The translations under genes and the position numbers were made by a program. Below, piece after piece: positions 35,856-49,607 of a DNA stretch of 64,000 nucleotides. The notes beneath the pieces were generated by a model. It did not search any database. It was not told where the DNA came from and saw only the letters and a list, made by a program, of their open reading frames with translations. The stretch's first letter is position 1. Each line of letters begins with the position of its first letter. The stretch lies in assembly GCA_036785325.1 (NCBI GenBank), contig JAXIVH010000041.1:2670001-2734000 (forward strand), in the 5' to 3' direction. Source of the stretch: Urophycis tenuis. Its lineage: Eukaryota > Chordata > Actinopteri > Gadiformes > Phycidae.

Positions 35856-38834
35856 ACAGAACACACATGAATCAGCTTATTATTTCGACGACCCATGGGC
35901 AAATATAGTCATGCCATACGTCGTTGGAAAGCTTAGATTTCCCCGCTTATAATGAGCCCATCCCTGAGCAATTTGGTTGCTCACAGACTAAACTGCGTCA
36001 GGTTTACTGAAGTCTACCCAGCAGCTAAAAACATACCTTCAACGTTTCAATTAACATCAATCTTTCCTTACAGAACACAAATTAATTAGCTTAGTATTTC
36101 AACGACCCATGAGTGAATATAGTCTTTCCATACGCCGTTGGAAAGCTTAGATTTCCCCGCTTAAAATGAGCCCATCCGCGAGCAGTCTGGTTGATCAAAG
36201 ACTAAACTGCGTCAGGTTGAATGAAGTCTACCCAGCAGCTAAAAACATACCTTCAACGTTTCAATTAACATCAATCTTTCCTTACAGAACACAAATTAAT
36301 TAGCTTAGTATTTCAACGACCCATGAGTTAATATAGTCTTGCCATACGCCGTTGGAAAGCTTAGATTTCCCCGCTTAAAATGAGCCCATCCGCGAGCAGT
36401 CTGGTTGATCACAGACTAAACTGCGTCAGGTTGACTGAAGTCTACCCAGCAGCTAAAAACATACCTTCAACGTTTCAATTAACATCAATCTTTCCTTACA
36501 GAACACAAATTAATTAGCTTAGTATTTCAATGACCCATGAGTCAATATAGTCTTGCCATAGGCCGTTGGAAAGCTTAGATTTCCCCGCTTAAAATGAGCC
36601 CATCCGCGAGCAGTCTGGTTGATCACAGACTAAACTGCGTCAGGTTGAATGAAGTCTACCCAGCAGCTAAAAACATACCTTTAACGTTTCAATTAACATC
36701 AATCTTTCCTTACAGAACACAAATTAATTAGCTTAGTATTTCAAAGACCCTTTGGTGAATATAGTCTTGCCATACGCCGTTGAAAAGCTTAGATTTCCCC
36801 GCTTATATTGAGCCCATCCCCAAGCAATTTGGTTGCTCAGAGACAAAACTGTGTCAGGTTGACTGAAGTCTACCCAGCAGCTAAAAACATACCTTCAACG
36901 TTTCAATTAACATCAATCTTTCCTTACAGATCACAAATTAATTAGCTTAGTATTTCAACGACCAATGAGTCAATACAGTCTTGCCATACGCCGTTGGAAA
37001 GCTTAGATTTCCCCGCTTAAAATGAGCCCATCCGCGAGCAGTCTGCTTGCTCACAGACAAAACTGCATCAGGTTGACTGAAGTCTACACAGCAGCTAAAG
37101 ACATACCTTCAACGTTTCAATTAACATCAATCTTTCCTTACAGAACACAAATTAATTAGCTTAGTATTTAAACGACCCATGAGTCAATATAGTCTTGCCA
37201 TACGCCGTTGGAAAGCTTAGATTTCCCCGCTTAAAATGAGCCCATCCGCGAGCAGTCTGGTTGATCACAGACTAAACTGCGTCAGGTTGACTGAAGTCTA
37301 CCCAGCAGCTAAAAACATACCTTCAACGTTTCAATTAACATCAATCTTTCCTTACAGAACACAAATTAATTAGCTTAGTATTTCAACGACCCATGAGTTA
37401 ATATAGTCTTGCCATACGCCGTTGGAAAGCTTAGATTTCCCCGCTTAAAATGAGCCCATCCGCGAGCAGTCTGGTTGATCACAGACTAAACTGCGTCAGG
37501 TTGACTGAAGTCTACCCAGCAGCTAAAAACATACCTTCAACGTTTCAATTAACATCAATCTTTCCTTACAGAACACAAATTAATTAGCTAAGTATTTCAA
37601 CGACCCTTTGGTGAATATACTCTTGCCATACGCCCTTGGAAAGCTCAGATTTCCCCGCTTATAATGAGCCCATCCCCGAGCAATTTGGTTGCTCACAGAC
37701 TAAACTGTGTCAGGTTGACTGAAGTCTACCCAGCAGCTAAAAACATACCTTCAACGTTTCAATTAACATCAATCTTTCCTTACAGAACACAAATTAATTA
37801 GCTTAGTATTTCAACGACCCATGAGTCAATATAGTCTTGCCATACGCCGTTGGAAAGCTTAGATTTCCCCGCTTAAAATGAGCCCATCCGCGAGCAGTCT
37901 GGTTGATCACAGACTAAACTGCGTCAGGTTGAATGAAGTCTACCCAGCAGCCAAAAACATACCTTTAACGTTTCAATTAACATCAATCTTTCCTTACAGA
38001 ACACAAATTAATTAGCTTAGTATTTCAACGGCCCTTTGGTGAATATAGTCTTACCATAGGCCGTTGAAAAGCTTAGATTTCCCTGCTTAAAATGAGCCCA
38101 TCCGCCAGCAGTCTGGTTGATCACAGACAAAACTGTGTCAGGTTGAGTGAAGTCTACCCAGCAGCTAAAAACATACCTTCAACGTTTCAATTAACATCAA
38201 TCTTTCCTTACAGAACACAAATTAATTATCTTAGTATTTCAACGACTCATGAGTCAATATAGTCTTGCTATACGCCGTTGGAAAGCTTAGATTTCCCCGC
38301 TTAAAATGAGCCCATCCCCAAGCAATTTGGTTGCTCAGAGACAAAACTGTGTCAGGTTGACTGAAGTCTACCCAGCAGCCAAAAACATACCTTCAACGTT
38401 TCAATTAACATCAATCTTTCCTTACAGATCACAAATTAATTAGCTTAGTATTTCAACGACCCATGAGTCAATATAGTCTTGCCATATGCCGTTGGAAAGC
38501 TTAGATTTCCCCGCTTAAAATGAGCCCATCCGCGAGCAGTCTGGTTGCTCACAGACAAAACTGCGTCAGGTTGACTGAAGTCTACCCAGCAGCTAAAAAC
38601 ATACCTTCAACGTTTCAATTAAGATCAATCTTTCAATAAAGAACAGAAATTAATTAGCTTAGTATTTCAACGACCCATGACTCAATATAATCTTGCCATA
38701 CGCCGTTGGGAACCTTAGATTTCCCTGCTTAAAATGAGCCCATCCCCGAGCAATTTGGTTGCTCACAGACAAAACTGCGTCAGGTTGACTGAAGTCTACC
38801 CAGCAGCTAAAAACATACCTTCAACTTTTCAATT
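35856..38834 (+). repeat. 214-bp satellite, block 12 (14 monomers)
   Basis: 2979 bp = 14 x 214 - 17. The distal part duplicates block 9. The first monomer switches from post-insert type to the TATAATG..CCTGAGCAATTT type. Confidence 0.95.
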
Positions 38835-39067
38835 CACGCGTTTTTTTTGTAATACGTGTAGCTATGATAAAGGACACATGTTTTGGCCTGTTTTATTATT
38901 CATAGTTGGCTTAACAGTAATAGAATATTATTATATGCTATAAGTGACCAGACGTCCGAGATCAAAACTGGGAGCATAATCCCCGAGAAGGGGGAAAAAA
39001 AGGGTCAGCTATGTTTAAGTATATATATATATGTGTGTGTATCTATGCGTGTGTGTGTGTGTATATA

Positions 39068-39106
<39 letters not shown>

Positions 39107-39810
39107 TTTAATCACTTACTTGGAACGGCATGATCCCACATCGCTGTGAAGGGATGGCGTTAACCAGGTGGGCGTGCAACCCCTCGAGAGAGTTGCTGCC
39201 TCACCGGCACTTGTACTTGTTCAGCCGGATGCAGTTCTTCACAACCACCTTCACAGAGACATACAGCTGTATGCCAGGGGGGTCATGTAACACACAACCT
39301 ATTGCAAGGTCCTCATTTATGCTGGTGTCATTTTGAAATGTTACCATATACAAGTTTGAATGGTTTTGACACACGATGACTGCAGAGACAGCTGCAGGAT
39401 GGCCCACGAAGCAGGACGGAGGGGGCCTGTGGCTGTGCGGGGAGGACCAGCGGTATGGGTGCTGCCGACACAGGGGGCGGGCGGGCCACAGGCTGACGCA
39501 GCAGGAGGCCTCGGCTGGAGGCGGGTGGGCGCAGGAGGCTTCGGCCGGGTGGAGGACGACAACGCAGTGGGCTGAACGGGCCGGTTGGTGGGAGTCACAG
39601 GCTCTGGCTCATCAACAAATAACCTGGAAATATAAAATACACACGTGATCAGTATTGATATTGATATCTTTTATAAGAACACTGTTCATACCGTTTACAC
39701 TTTTTATACAACTGTTTATACAATGTCCATACTGTTTATTTATTAATGTTTATCACTGAAAAATAAAGGTGACTTGGTATGACTTGTGTGCTATTTTCTT
39801 TCCACAGCCA
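38835..39810. repeat. Long segment, copy 13
   Basis: 976 bp; microsatellite at 39019-39105 ending GTGTGATTTAATC, a private change; exon-like fragment 39120-39379, nonsense class. Confidence 0.9.
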
Positions 39811-42361
39811 ACAGAACACACATGAATCAGCTTATTATTTCGACGACCCATGGGCAAATATAGTCATGCCATACGTTGTTGGAAAGCTTAGATTTCCCCG
39901 TTTAAAATGAGCCCATCTCCGAGCAATTTGGTTGCTCAGAGACAAATCTGCGTCAGGTTGACTGAAGTCTACACAGCAGCTAAAGACATACCTTCAACGT
40001 TTCAATTAACATCAATCTTTCCTTACAGAACACAAAAGAATTAGCTTAGTATTTCAACGACCCTTTAGTGAATATAGTCTTGCCATACGCCGTTGGAAAG
40101 CTTAGATTTCCCCGCTTAAAATGAGCCCATCCGCGAGCAGTCTGGTTGATCACAGACTAAACTGCGTCAGGTTGACTGAAGTCTACCCAGCAGCTAAAAA
40201 CATACCTTCAACGTTTCAATTAACATCAATCTTTCCTTACAGAACACAAATTAATTAGCTTAGTATTTCAACGACCCATGAGTCAATATAGTCTTGCCAT
40301 ACGCCGTTGGAAAGCTTAGATTTCCCCGATTAAAATGAGCCCATCCGCGAGCAGTCTGGTTGATCACAGACTAAACTGCGTCAGGTTGACTGAAGTCTAC
40401 CCAGCAGCTAAAAACATACCTTCAACGTTTCAATTAACATCAATCTTTCCTTACAGAACACAAATTAATTATCTTAGTATTTCAACGACCCATGAGTCAA
40501 TATAGTCTTGCCATACGCCGTTGGAAAGCTTAGATTTCCCCGCTTATAATGAGCCCATCCGCCAGCAGTCTGGTTGATCACAGACTAAACTGCGTCAGGT
40601 TGACTGAAGTCTACCCAGCAGCTAAAAACATACCTTAAACGTTTCAATTAACATCAATCTTTCCTTACAGAACACAAATTAATTAGCTTAGTATTTCAAC
40701 GACCCATGAGTCAATATAGTCTTGCCATACGCCGTTGGAAAGCTTAGATTTCCCCGCTTAAAATGAGCCCATCCGCGAGCAGTCTGGTTGATCACAGACT
40801 AAACTGCGTCAGGTTGAATGAAGTCTACCCAGCAGCTAAAACCATACCTTTAACGTTTCAATTAACATCAATCTTTCCTTACAGAACACAAATTAATTAG
40901 CTTAGTATTTCAACGGCCCTTTGGTGAATATAGTCTTGCCATAAGCCGTTGGAAAGCTTAGATTTCCCTGCTTATAATGAGCCCATCCCGGAGCAATTTG
41001 GTTGCTCACAGACAAAACTGTGTCAGGTTGAGTGAAGTCTACCCAGCAGCTAAAAACATACCTTCAACGTTTCAATTAACATCAATCTTTCCTTACAGAA
41101 CACAAATTAATTATCTTAGTATTTCAACGACCAATGAGTCAATATAGTCTTGCCATACGCCGTTGAAAAGCTTAGATTTCCCCGCTTAAAATGAGCCCAT
41201 CCGCCAGCAGTCTGGTTGATCACAGACTAAACTGCGTCAGGTTGACTGAAGTCTACCCAGCAGCTAAAAACATACCTTCAACGTTTCAATTAACATCAAT
41301 CTTTCCTTACAGAACACAAATTAATTAGCTTAGTATTTCAACGACCCTTTGGTGAATATAGTCTTGCCATACGCCGTTGGAAAGCTTAGATTTCCCCGCT
41401 TATAATGAGCCCATCCGCCAGCAGTCTGGTTGATCACAGACTAAACTGCGTCAGGTTGACTGAAGTCTACCCAGCAGCTAAAAACATACCTTAAACGTTT
41501 CAATTAACATCAATCTTTCCTTACAGAACACAAATTAATTAGCTTAGTATTTCAACGACCCATGAGTCAATATAGTCTTGCCATACGCCGTTGGAAAGCT
41601 TAGATTTCCCCGCTTAAAATGAGCCCATCCGCGAGCAGTCTGGTTGATCACAGACTAAACTGCGTCAGGTTGAATGAAGTCTACCCAGCAGCTAAAAACA
41701 TACCTTTAACGTTTCAATTAACATCAATCTTTCCTTACAGAACACAAATTAATTAGCTTAGTATTTCAACGGCCCTTTGGTGAATATAGTCTTGCCATAA
41801 GCCGTTGGAAAGCTTAGATTTCCCTGCTTATAATGAGCCCATCCCGGAGCAATTTGGTTGCTCACAGACAAAACTGTGTCAGGTTGAGTGAAGTCTACCC
41901 AGCAGCTAAAAACATACCTTCAACGTTTCAATTAACATCAATCTTTCCTTACAGAACACAAATTAATTATCTTAGTATTTCAACGACCAATGAGTCAATA
42001 TAGTCTTGCCATACGCCGTTGGAAAGCTTAGATTTCCCCGCTTAAAATGAGCCCATCCGCGAGCAGTCTGGTTGCTCACAGACAAAACTGCGTCAGGTTG
42101 ACTGAAGTCTACCCAGCAGCTAAAAACATACCTTCAACGTTTCAATTAACATCAATCTTTCAATAAAGAACAGAAATTAATTAGCTTAGTATTTCAACGA
42201 CCCATGACTCAATATAGTCTTGCCATACGCCGTTGGGAACCTTAGATTTCCCCGCTTAAAATGAGCCCATCCGCGAGCAATTTGGTTGCTCACAGACAAA
42301 ACTGCGTCAGGTTGACTGAAGTCTACCCAGCAGCTAAAAACATACCTTCAACTTTTCAATT
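39811..42361 (+). repeat. 214-bp satellite, block 13 (12 monomers)
   Basis: 2551 bp = 12 x 214 - 17. Starts with the ACGTTGTTGG variant and ACAAAAGAATTAGC, a start shared with blocks 16 and 18. Contains two copies of a set carrying CATAAGCCG and CCCGGAGC (about 40940 and 41797). Confidence 0.95.
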
Positions 42362-42643
42362 CACGCGTTTTTTTTGTAATACGTGTAGCTATGATAAAGG
42401 ACACATGTTTTGGCCTGTTTTATTATTCATAGTTGGCTTAACAGTAATAGAATATTATTATATGCTATAAGTGACTAGACGTCCGAGATCAAAACTGGGA
42501 GCATAATCCCCGAGAAGGGGGAAAAAAAGGGTCAGCTATGTTTAAGTATATATATATATGTGTGTGTATATATGCGTGTGTGTGTGTGTATATATGCGCG
42601 CGTGTGTGTGTGTGTGTGTGTCTGTGTGTGTGTGTGTGTGTGT

Positions 42644-42680
<37 letters not shown>

Positions 42681-43381
42681 AATCACTTACTTGGAACGGC
42701 ATGATCCCACATCGCTGTGAAGGGATGGTGTTAACCAGGTGGGCGTGCAACCCCTCGAGAGAGTTGCTGCCTCACCGGCACTTGTACTTGTTCAGCCGGA
42801 TGCAGTTCTTCACAACCACCTTCACAGAGACATACAGCTGTATGCCAGGGGGGTCATGTAACACACAACCTATTGCAAGGTCCTCATTTATGCTGGTGTC
42901 ATTTTGAAATGTTACCATATACAAGTTTGAATGGTTTTGACACACGATGACTGCAGAGACAGCTGCAGGATGGCCCACGAAGCAGGACGGAGGGGGCCTG
43001 TGGCTGTGCGGGGAGGACCAGCGGTATGGGTGCTGCCGACACAGGGGGCGGGCGGGCCACAGGCTGACGCAGCAGGAGGCCTCGGCTGGAGGCGGGTGGG
43101 CGCAGGAGGCTTCGGCCGGGTGGAGGACGACAACGCAGTGGGCTGAACGGGCCGGTTGGTGGGAGTCACAGGCTCTGGCTCATCAACAAATAACCTGGAA
43201 ATATAAAATACACACGTGATCAGTATTGATATTGATATCTTTTATAAGAACACTGTTCATACCGTTTACACTTTTTATACAACTGTTTATACAATGTCCA
43301 TACTGTTCATTTATTAATGTTTATCACTGAAAAATAAAGGTGACTTGGTATGACTTGTGTGCTATTTTCTTTCAACAGCCA
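42362..43381. repeat. Long segment, copy 14
   Basis: 1020 bp; microsatellite at 42546-42676 with TGTCTGTG breaks; exon-like fragment 42691-42950, nonsense class. Shares with copy 17 only: GTGACTAGACG, GATGGTGTTAACC, CTGTTCATTTATT, and a 2-bp loss just past its right edge (AGAACACATGAATC). Confidence 0.9.
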
Positions 43382-46300
43382 ACAGAACACATGAATCAGC
43401 TTATTATTTCGACGACCCATGGGCAAATATAGTCATGCCATACGTTGTTGGAAAGCTTAGATTTCCCCGTTTAAAATGAGCCCATCTTCGAGCAATTTGG
43501 TTGCTCACAGACAAATCTGCGTCAGGTTGACTGAAGTCTACACAGCAGCTAAAAACATACCTTCAACGTTTCAATTAACATCAATCTTTCCTTACAGAAC
43601 ACAAATTAATTAGCTTAGTATTTCAACGACCCTTTAGTGAATATAGTCTTGCCATACGCCGTTGGAAAGCTTAGATTTCCCCGCTTAAAATGAGCCCATC
43701 CGCGAGCAGTCTGGTTGATCACAGACTAAACTGCGTCAGGTTGAATGAAGTCTACCCAGCAGCTAAAAACATACCTTTAACGTTTCAATTAACATCAATC
43801 TTTCCTTACAGAACACAAAAGAATTAGCTTAGTATTTCAACGAACCTTTAGTGATTATAGTCTTGCCATACGCCGTTGGAAAGCTTAGATTTCCCCGCTT
43901 AAAATGTGCCCATCCGCGAGCAGTCTGGTTGATCACAGACTAAACTGCGTCAGGTTGACTGAAGTCTACCCAGCAGCTAAAAACATACCTTCAACGTTTC
44001 AATTAACATCAATCTTTCCTTACAGAACACAAATTAATTAGCTTAGTATTTCAACGACCCATGAGTCAATATAGTCTTGCCATACGCCGTTGGAAAGCTT
44101 AGATTTCCCCGCTTAAAATGAGCCCATCCGCGAGCAGTCTGGTTGATCACAGACAAAACTGCGTCAGGTTGACTGAAGTCTACCCAGCAGCTAAAAACAT
44201 ACCTTCAACGTTTCAATTAACATCAATATTTCCTTACAGAACACAAATTAATTAGCTTAGTATTTCAATGACCCATGAGTCAATATAGTCTTGCCATACG
44301 CCGTTGGAAAGCTTAGATTTCCCCGCTCAAAATGAGCCCATCCGCGAGCAGTCTGGTTGATCACAGACTAAACTGCGTCAGGTTGAATGAAGTCTACACA
44401 GCAGCTAAAAACATACCTTTAACGTTTCAATTAACATCAATCTTTCCTTACAGAACACAAAATAATTAGCTTAGTATTTCAACGACCCTTTGGTGAATAT
44501 AGTCTTGCCATACGCCGTTGGAAAGCTTAGATTTCCCCGATTATAATGAGCCCATCCCCGAGCAATTTGGTTGCTCACAGACTAAACTGCGTCAGGTTGA
44601 CTGAAGTCTACCCAGCAGCTAAAAACATACCTTCAACGTTTCAATTAACATCAATCTTTCCTTACAGAACACAAATTAATTAGCTTAGTATTTCAACGAG
44701 CCATGAGTCAATATAGTCTTTCCATACGCCGTTGGAAAGCTTAGATTTCCCCGCTTAAAATGAGCCCATCTCCGAGCAATTTGGTTGCTCACAGACAAAT
44801 CTGCGTCAGGTTGACTGAAGTCTACACAGCAGCTAAAGACATACCTTCAACGTTTCAATTAACATCAATCTTTCCTTACAGAACACAAAAGAATTAGCTT
44901 AGTATTTCAACGACCCTTTAGTGAATATAGTCTTGCCATACGCCGTTGGAAAGCTTAGATTTCCCCGCTTAAAATGAGCCCATCCGCGAGCAGTCTGGTT
45001 GATCACAGACTAAACTGCGTCAGGTTGAATGAAGTCTACACAGCAGCTAAAAACATACCTTTAACGTTTCAATTAACATCAATCTTTCCTTACAGAACAC
45101 AAATTAATTAGCTTAGTATTTCAACGAGCCATGAGTCAATATAGTCTTTCCATACGCCGTTGGAAAGCTTAGATTTCCCCGCTTAAAATGAGCCCATCTC
45201 CGAGCAATTTGGTTGCTCACAGACAAATCTGCGTCAGGTTGACTGAAGTCTACACAGCAGCTAAAGACATACCTTCAACGTTTCAATTAACATCAATCTT
45301 TCCTTACAGAACACAAAAGAATTAGCTTAGTATTTCAACGACCCTTTAGTGAATATAGTCTTGCCATACGCCGTTGGAAAGCTTAGATTTCCCCGCTTAA
45401 AATGAGCCCATCCGCGAGCAGTCTGGTTGATCACAGACTAAACTGCGTCAGGTTGAATGAAGTCTACACAGCAGCTAAAAACATACCTTTAACGTTTCAA
45501 TTAACATCAATCTTTCCTTACAGAACACAAATTAATTAGCTTAGTATTTCAACGCCCCTTTGGTGAATATAGTCTTGCCATAGGCCGTTGGAAAGCTTAG
45601 ATTTCCCCGCTTATAATGAGCCCATTCCCGAGCAATTTGGTTGCTCACAGACAAAACTGTGTCAGGTTGAGTGAAGTCTACCCAGCAGCTAAAAACATAC
45701 CTTCAACGTTTCAATTAACATCAATCTTTCCTTACAGAACACAAATTAATTAGCTTAGTATTTCAACGGCCCTTTGGTGAATATAGTCTTGCCATACGCC
45801 GTTGAAAAGCTTAGATTTCCCTGCTTAAAATGAGCCCATCCGCCAGCAATTTGGTTGCTCAGAGACAATTTGCTTCAGGTTGACTGAAGTCTACCCAGCA
45901 GCTAAAAACATACCTTCAACGTTTCAATTAACATCAATCTTTCCTTACAGATCACAAATTAATTAGCTTAGTATTTCAACGACCCATGAGTCAATATAGT
46001 CTTGCCATACGCCATTGGAAAGCTTAGATTTCCCCGCTTAAAATGAGCCCATCCGCGAGCAGTCTGGTTAATCACAGACTAAACTGCGTCAGGTTGAATG
46101 AAGTCTACCCAGCAGCTAAAAACATACCTTTAACGTTTCAATTAACATCAATCTTTCCTTACAGAACACAAATTAATTAGCTTAGTATTTCAAAGACCCT
46201 TTGGTGAATATAGTCTTGCCATACGCCGTTGGAAAGCTTAGTTTTCCCCGCTTATAATGAGCCCATCCCTGAGCAATTTGGTTGCTCAAAGACTAAACTG

Positions 46301-47212
46301 CGTCAGGTTGACTGAAGTCTACACAGCAGCTAAAAACATACCTTCAACGTTTCAATTAAGATCAATCTTTCAATAAAGAACAGAAATTAATTAGCTTAGT
46401 ATTTCAACGGCCCTTTGGTGAATATAGTCTTGCCATACGCCGTTGAAAAGCTTAGATTTCCCTGCTTAAAATGAGCCCATCCGCCAGCAATTTGGTTGCT
46501 CAGAGACAATTTGCTTCAGGTTGACTGAAGTCTACCCAGCAGCTAAAAACATACCTTCAACGTTTCAATTAACATCAATCTTTCCTTACAGATCACAAAT
46601 TAATTAGCTTAGTATTTCAACGGCCCATGAGTCAATATAGTCTTGCCATACGCCATTGGAAAGCTTAGATTTCCCCGCTTAAAATGAGCCCATCCGCGAG
46701 CAGTCTGGTTAATCACAGACTAAACTGCGTCAGGTTGAATGAAGTCTACCCAGCAGCTAAAAACATACCTTTAACGTTTCAATTAACATCAATCTTTCCT
46801 TACAGAACACAAATTAATTAGCTTAGTATTTCAAAGACCCTTTGGTGAATATAGTCTTGCCATACGCCGTTGGAAAGCTTAGTTTTCCCCGCTTATAATG
46901 AGCCCATCCCTGAGCAATTTGGTTGCTCAAAGACTAAACTGCGTCAGGTTGACTGAAGTCTACACAGCAGCTAAAAACATACCTTCAACGTTTCAATTAA
47001 GATCAATCTTTCAATAAAGAACAGAAATTAATTAGCTTAGTATTTCAACGACCCATGACTCAATATAGTCTTGCCATACGCCGTTGGGAAGTTTAGATTT
47101 CCCCGCTTAAAATGAGCCCATCCGCGAGCAATTTAGTTGCTCACAGACTAAACTGCGTCAGGTTGAATGAAGTCTACCCAGCAGCTAAAAACATACCTTC
47201 AACTTTTCAATT
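43382..47212 (+). repeat. 214-bp satellite, block 14 (18 monomers)
   Basis: 3831 bp; 18 x 214 - 17 = 3835, and the 4-bp shortfall is explained by the 2-bp loss at its start and by two monomers with ACAATTTGCTTCAGG, each 1 bp short. It contains a tandem dimer duplication (GAGCCATGAGTC at about 44697 and 45124) and a tandem trimer duplication (the short variant at 45861 and 46502). Otherwise it is parallel to block 17. Confidence 0.95.
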
Positions 47213-47452
47213 CACGCGTTTTTTTTGTAATACGTGTAGCTATGATAAAGGACACATGTTTTGGCCTGTTTTATTATTCATAGTTGGCTTAACAGTAATA
47301 GAATATTATTATATGCTATAAGTGACCAGACGTCCGAGATCAAAACTGGGAGCATAATCCCCGAGAAGGGGGAAAAAAAGGGTCAGCTATGTTTAAGTAT
47401 ATATATATATATGTGTGTGTATATATGTGTGTGTGTGTGTGTGTATATATGC

Positions 47453-47519
<67 letters not shown>

Positions 47520-48220
47520 AATCACTTACTTGGAACGGCATGATCCCACATCGCTGTGAAGGGATGGCGTTAACCAGGTGGGCGTGCAACCCCTCGAGAG
47601 AGTTGCTGCCTCACCGGCACTTGTACTTGTTCAGCCGGATGCAGTTCTTCACAACCACCTTCACAGAGACATACAGCTGTATGCCAGGGGGGTCATGTAA
47701 CACACAACCTATTGCAAGGTCCTCATTTATGCTGGTGTCATTTTGAAATGTTACCATATACAAGTTTGAATGGTTTTGACACACGATGACTGCAGAGACA
47801 GCTGCAGGATGGCCCACGAAGCAGGACGGAGGGGGCCTGTGGCTGTGCGGGGAGGACCAGCGGTATGGGTGCTGCCGACACAGGGGGCGGGCGGGCCACA
47901 GGCTGACGCAGCAGGAGGCCTCGGCTGGAGGCGGGTGGGCGCAGGAGGCTTCGGCCGGGTGGAGGACGACAACGCAGTGGGCTGAACGGGCCGGTTGGTG
48001 GGAGTCACAGGCTCTGGCTCATCAACAAATAACCTGGAAATATAAAATACACACGTGATCAGTATTGATATTGATATCTTTTATAAGAACACTGTTCATA
48101 CCGTTTACACTTTTTATACAACTGTTTATACAATGTCCATACTGTTTATTTATTAATGTTTATCACTGAAAAATAAAGGTGACTTGGTATGACTTGTGTG
48201 CTATTTTCTTTCCACAGCCA
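47213..48220. repeat. Long segment, copy 15
   Basis: 1008 bp; microsatellite at 47397-47515 with a longer TA run and TATATATGTGTG; exon-like fragment 47530-47789, nonsense class. Sister of copy 18. Confidence 0.9.
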
Positions 48221-48631
48221 ACAGAACACACATGAATCAGCTTATTATTTCGACGACCCATGGGCAAATATAGTCATGCCATACGTCGTTGGAAAGCTTA
48301 GATTTCCCCGTTTAAAATGAGCCCATCTCCGAGCAATTTGGTTGCTCACAGACAAATCTGCGTCAGGTTGACTGAAGTCTACACAGCAGCTAAAGACATA
48401 CCTTCAACGTTTCAATTAACATCAATCTTTCCTTACAGAACACAAATGAATTAGCTTAGTATTTCAACGACCCTTTAGTGAATATAGACTTGCCATACGC
48501 CGTTGGAAAGCTTAGATTTCCCCGCTTAAAATGAGCCCATCCGCGAGCAGTCTGGTTGATCACAGACTAAACTGCGTCAGGTTGACTGAAGTCTACCCAG
48601 CAGCTAAAAACATACCTTCAACTTTTCAATT
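48221..48631 (+). repeat. 214-bp satellite, block 15 (2 monomers)
   Basis: 411 bp, matching block 4 (AATATAGACTTGCC, ACAAATGAATTAGC). Confidence 0.95.
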
Positions 48632-48867
48632 CACGCGTTTTTTTTGTAATACGTGTAGCTATGATAAAGGACACATGTTTTGGCCTGTTTTATTATTCAT
48701 AGTTGGCTTAACAGTAATAGAATATTATTATATGCTATAAGTGACCAGACGTCCGAGATCAAAACTGGGAGCATAATCCCCGAGAAGGGGGAAAAAAAGG
48801 GTCAGCTATGTTTAAGTATATATATATATGTGTGTGTATATATGCGTGTGTGTGTGTGTATATATGC

Positions 48868-48906
<39 letters not shown>

Positions 48907-49607
48907 AATCACTTACTTGGAACGGCATGATCCCACATCGCTGTGAAGGGATGGCGTTAACCAGGTGGGCGTGCAACCCCTCGAGAGAGTTGCTGCCTCA
49001 CCGGCACTTGTACTTGTTCAGCCGGATGCAGTTCTTCACAACCACCTTCACAGAGACATACAGCTGTATGCCAGGGGGGTCATGTAACACACAACCTATT
49101 GCAAGGTCCTCATTTATGCTGGTGTCATTTTGAAATGTTACCATATACAAGTTTGAATGGTTTTGACACACGATGACTGCAGAGACAGCTGCAGGATGGC
49201 CCAAGAAGCAGGACGGAGGGGGCCTGTGGCTGTGCGGGGAGGACCAGCGGTATGGGTGCTGCCGACACAGGGGGCGGGCGGGCCACAGGCTGACGCAGCA
49301 GGAGGCCTCGGCTGGAGGCGGGTGGGCGCAGGAGGCTTCGGCCGGGTGGAGGACGACAACGCAGTGGGCTGAACGGGCCGGTTGGTGGGAGTCACAGGCT
49401 CTGGCTCATCAACAAATAACCTGGAAATATAAAATACACACGTGATCAGTATTGATATTGATATCTTTTATAAGAACACTGTTCATACCGTTTACACTTT
49501 TTATACAACTGTTTATACAATGTCCATACTGTTTATTTATTAATGTTTATCACTGAAAAATAAAGGTGACTTGGTATGACTTGTGTGCTATTTTCTTTCC
49601 ACAGCCA
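48632..49607. repeat. Long segment, copy 16
   Basis: 976 bp; microsatellite at 48816-48902; exon-like fragment 48917-49176, nonsense class. One private change, GGCCCAAGAAGC. Sister of copy 4. Confidence 0.9.
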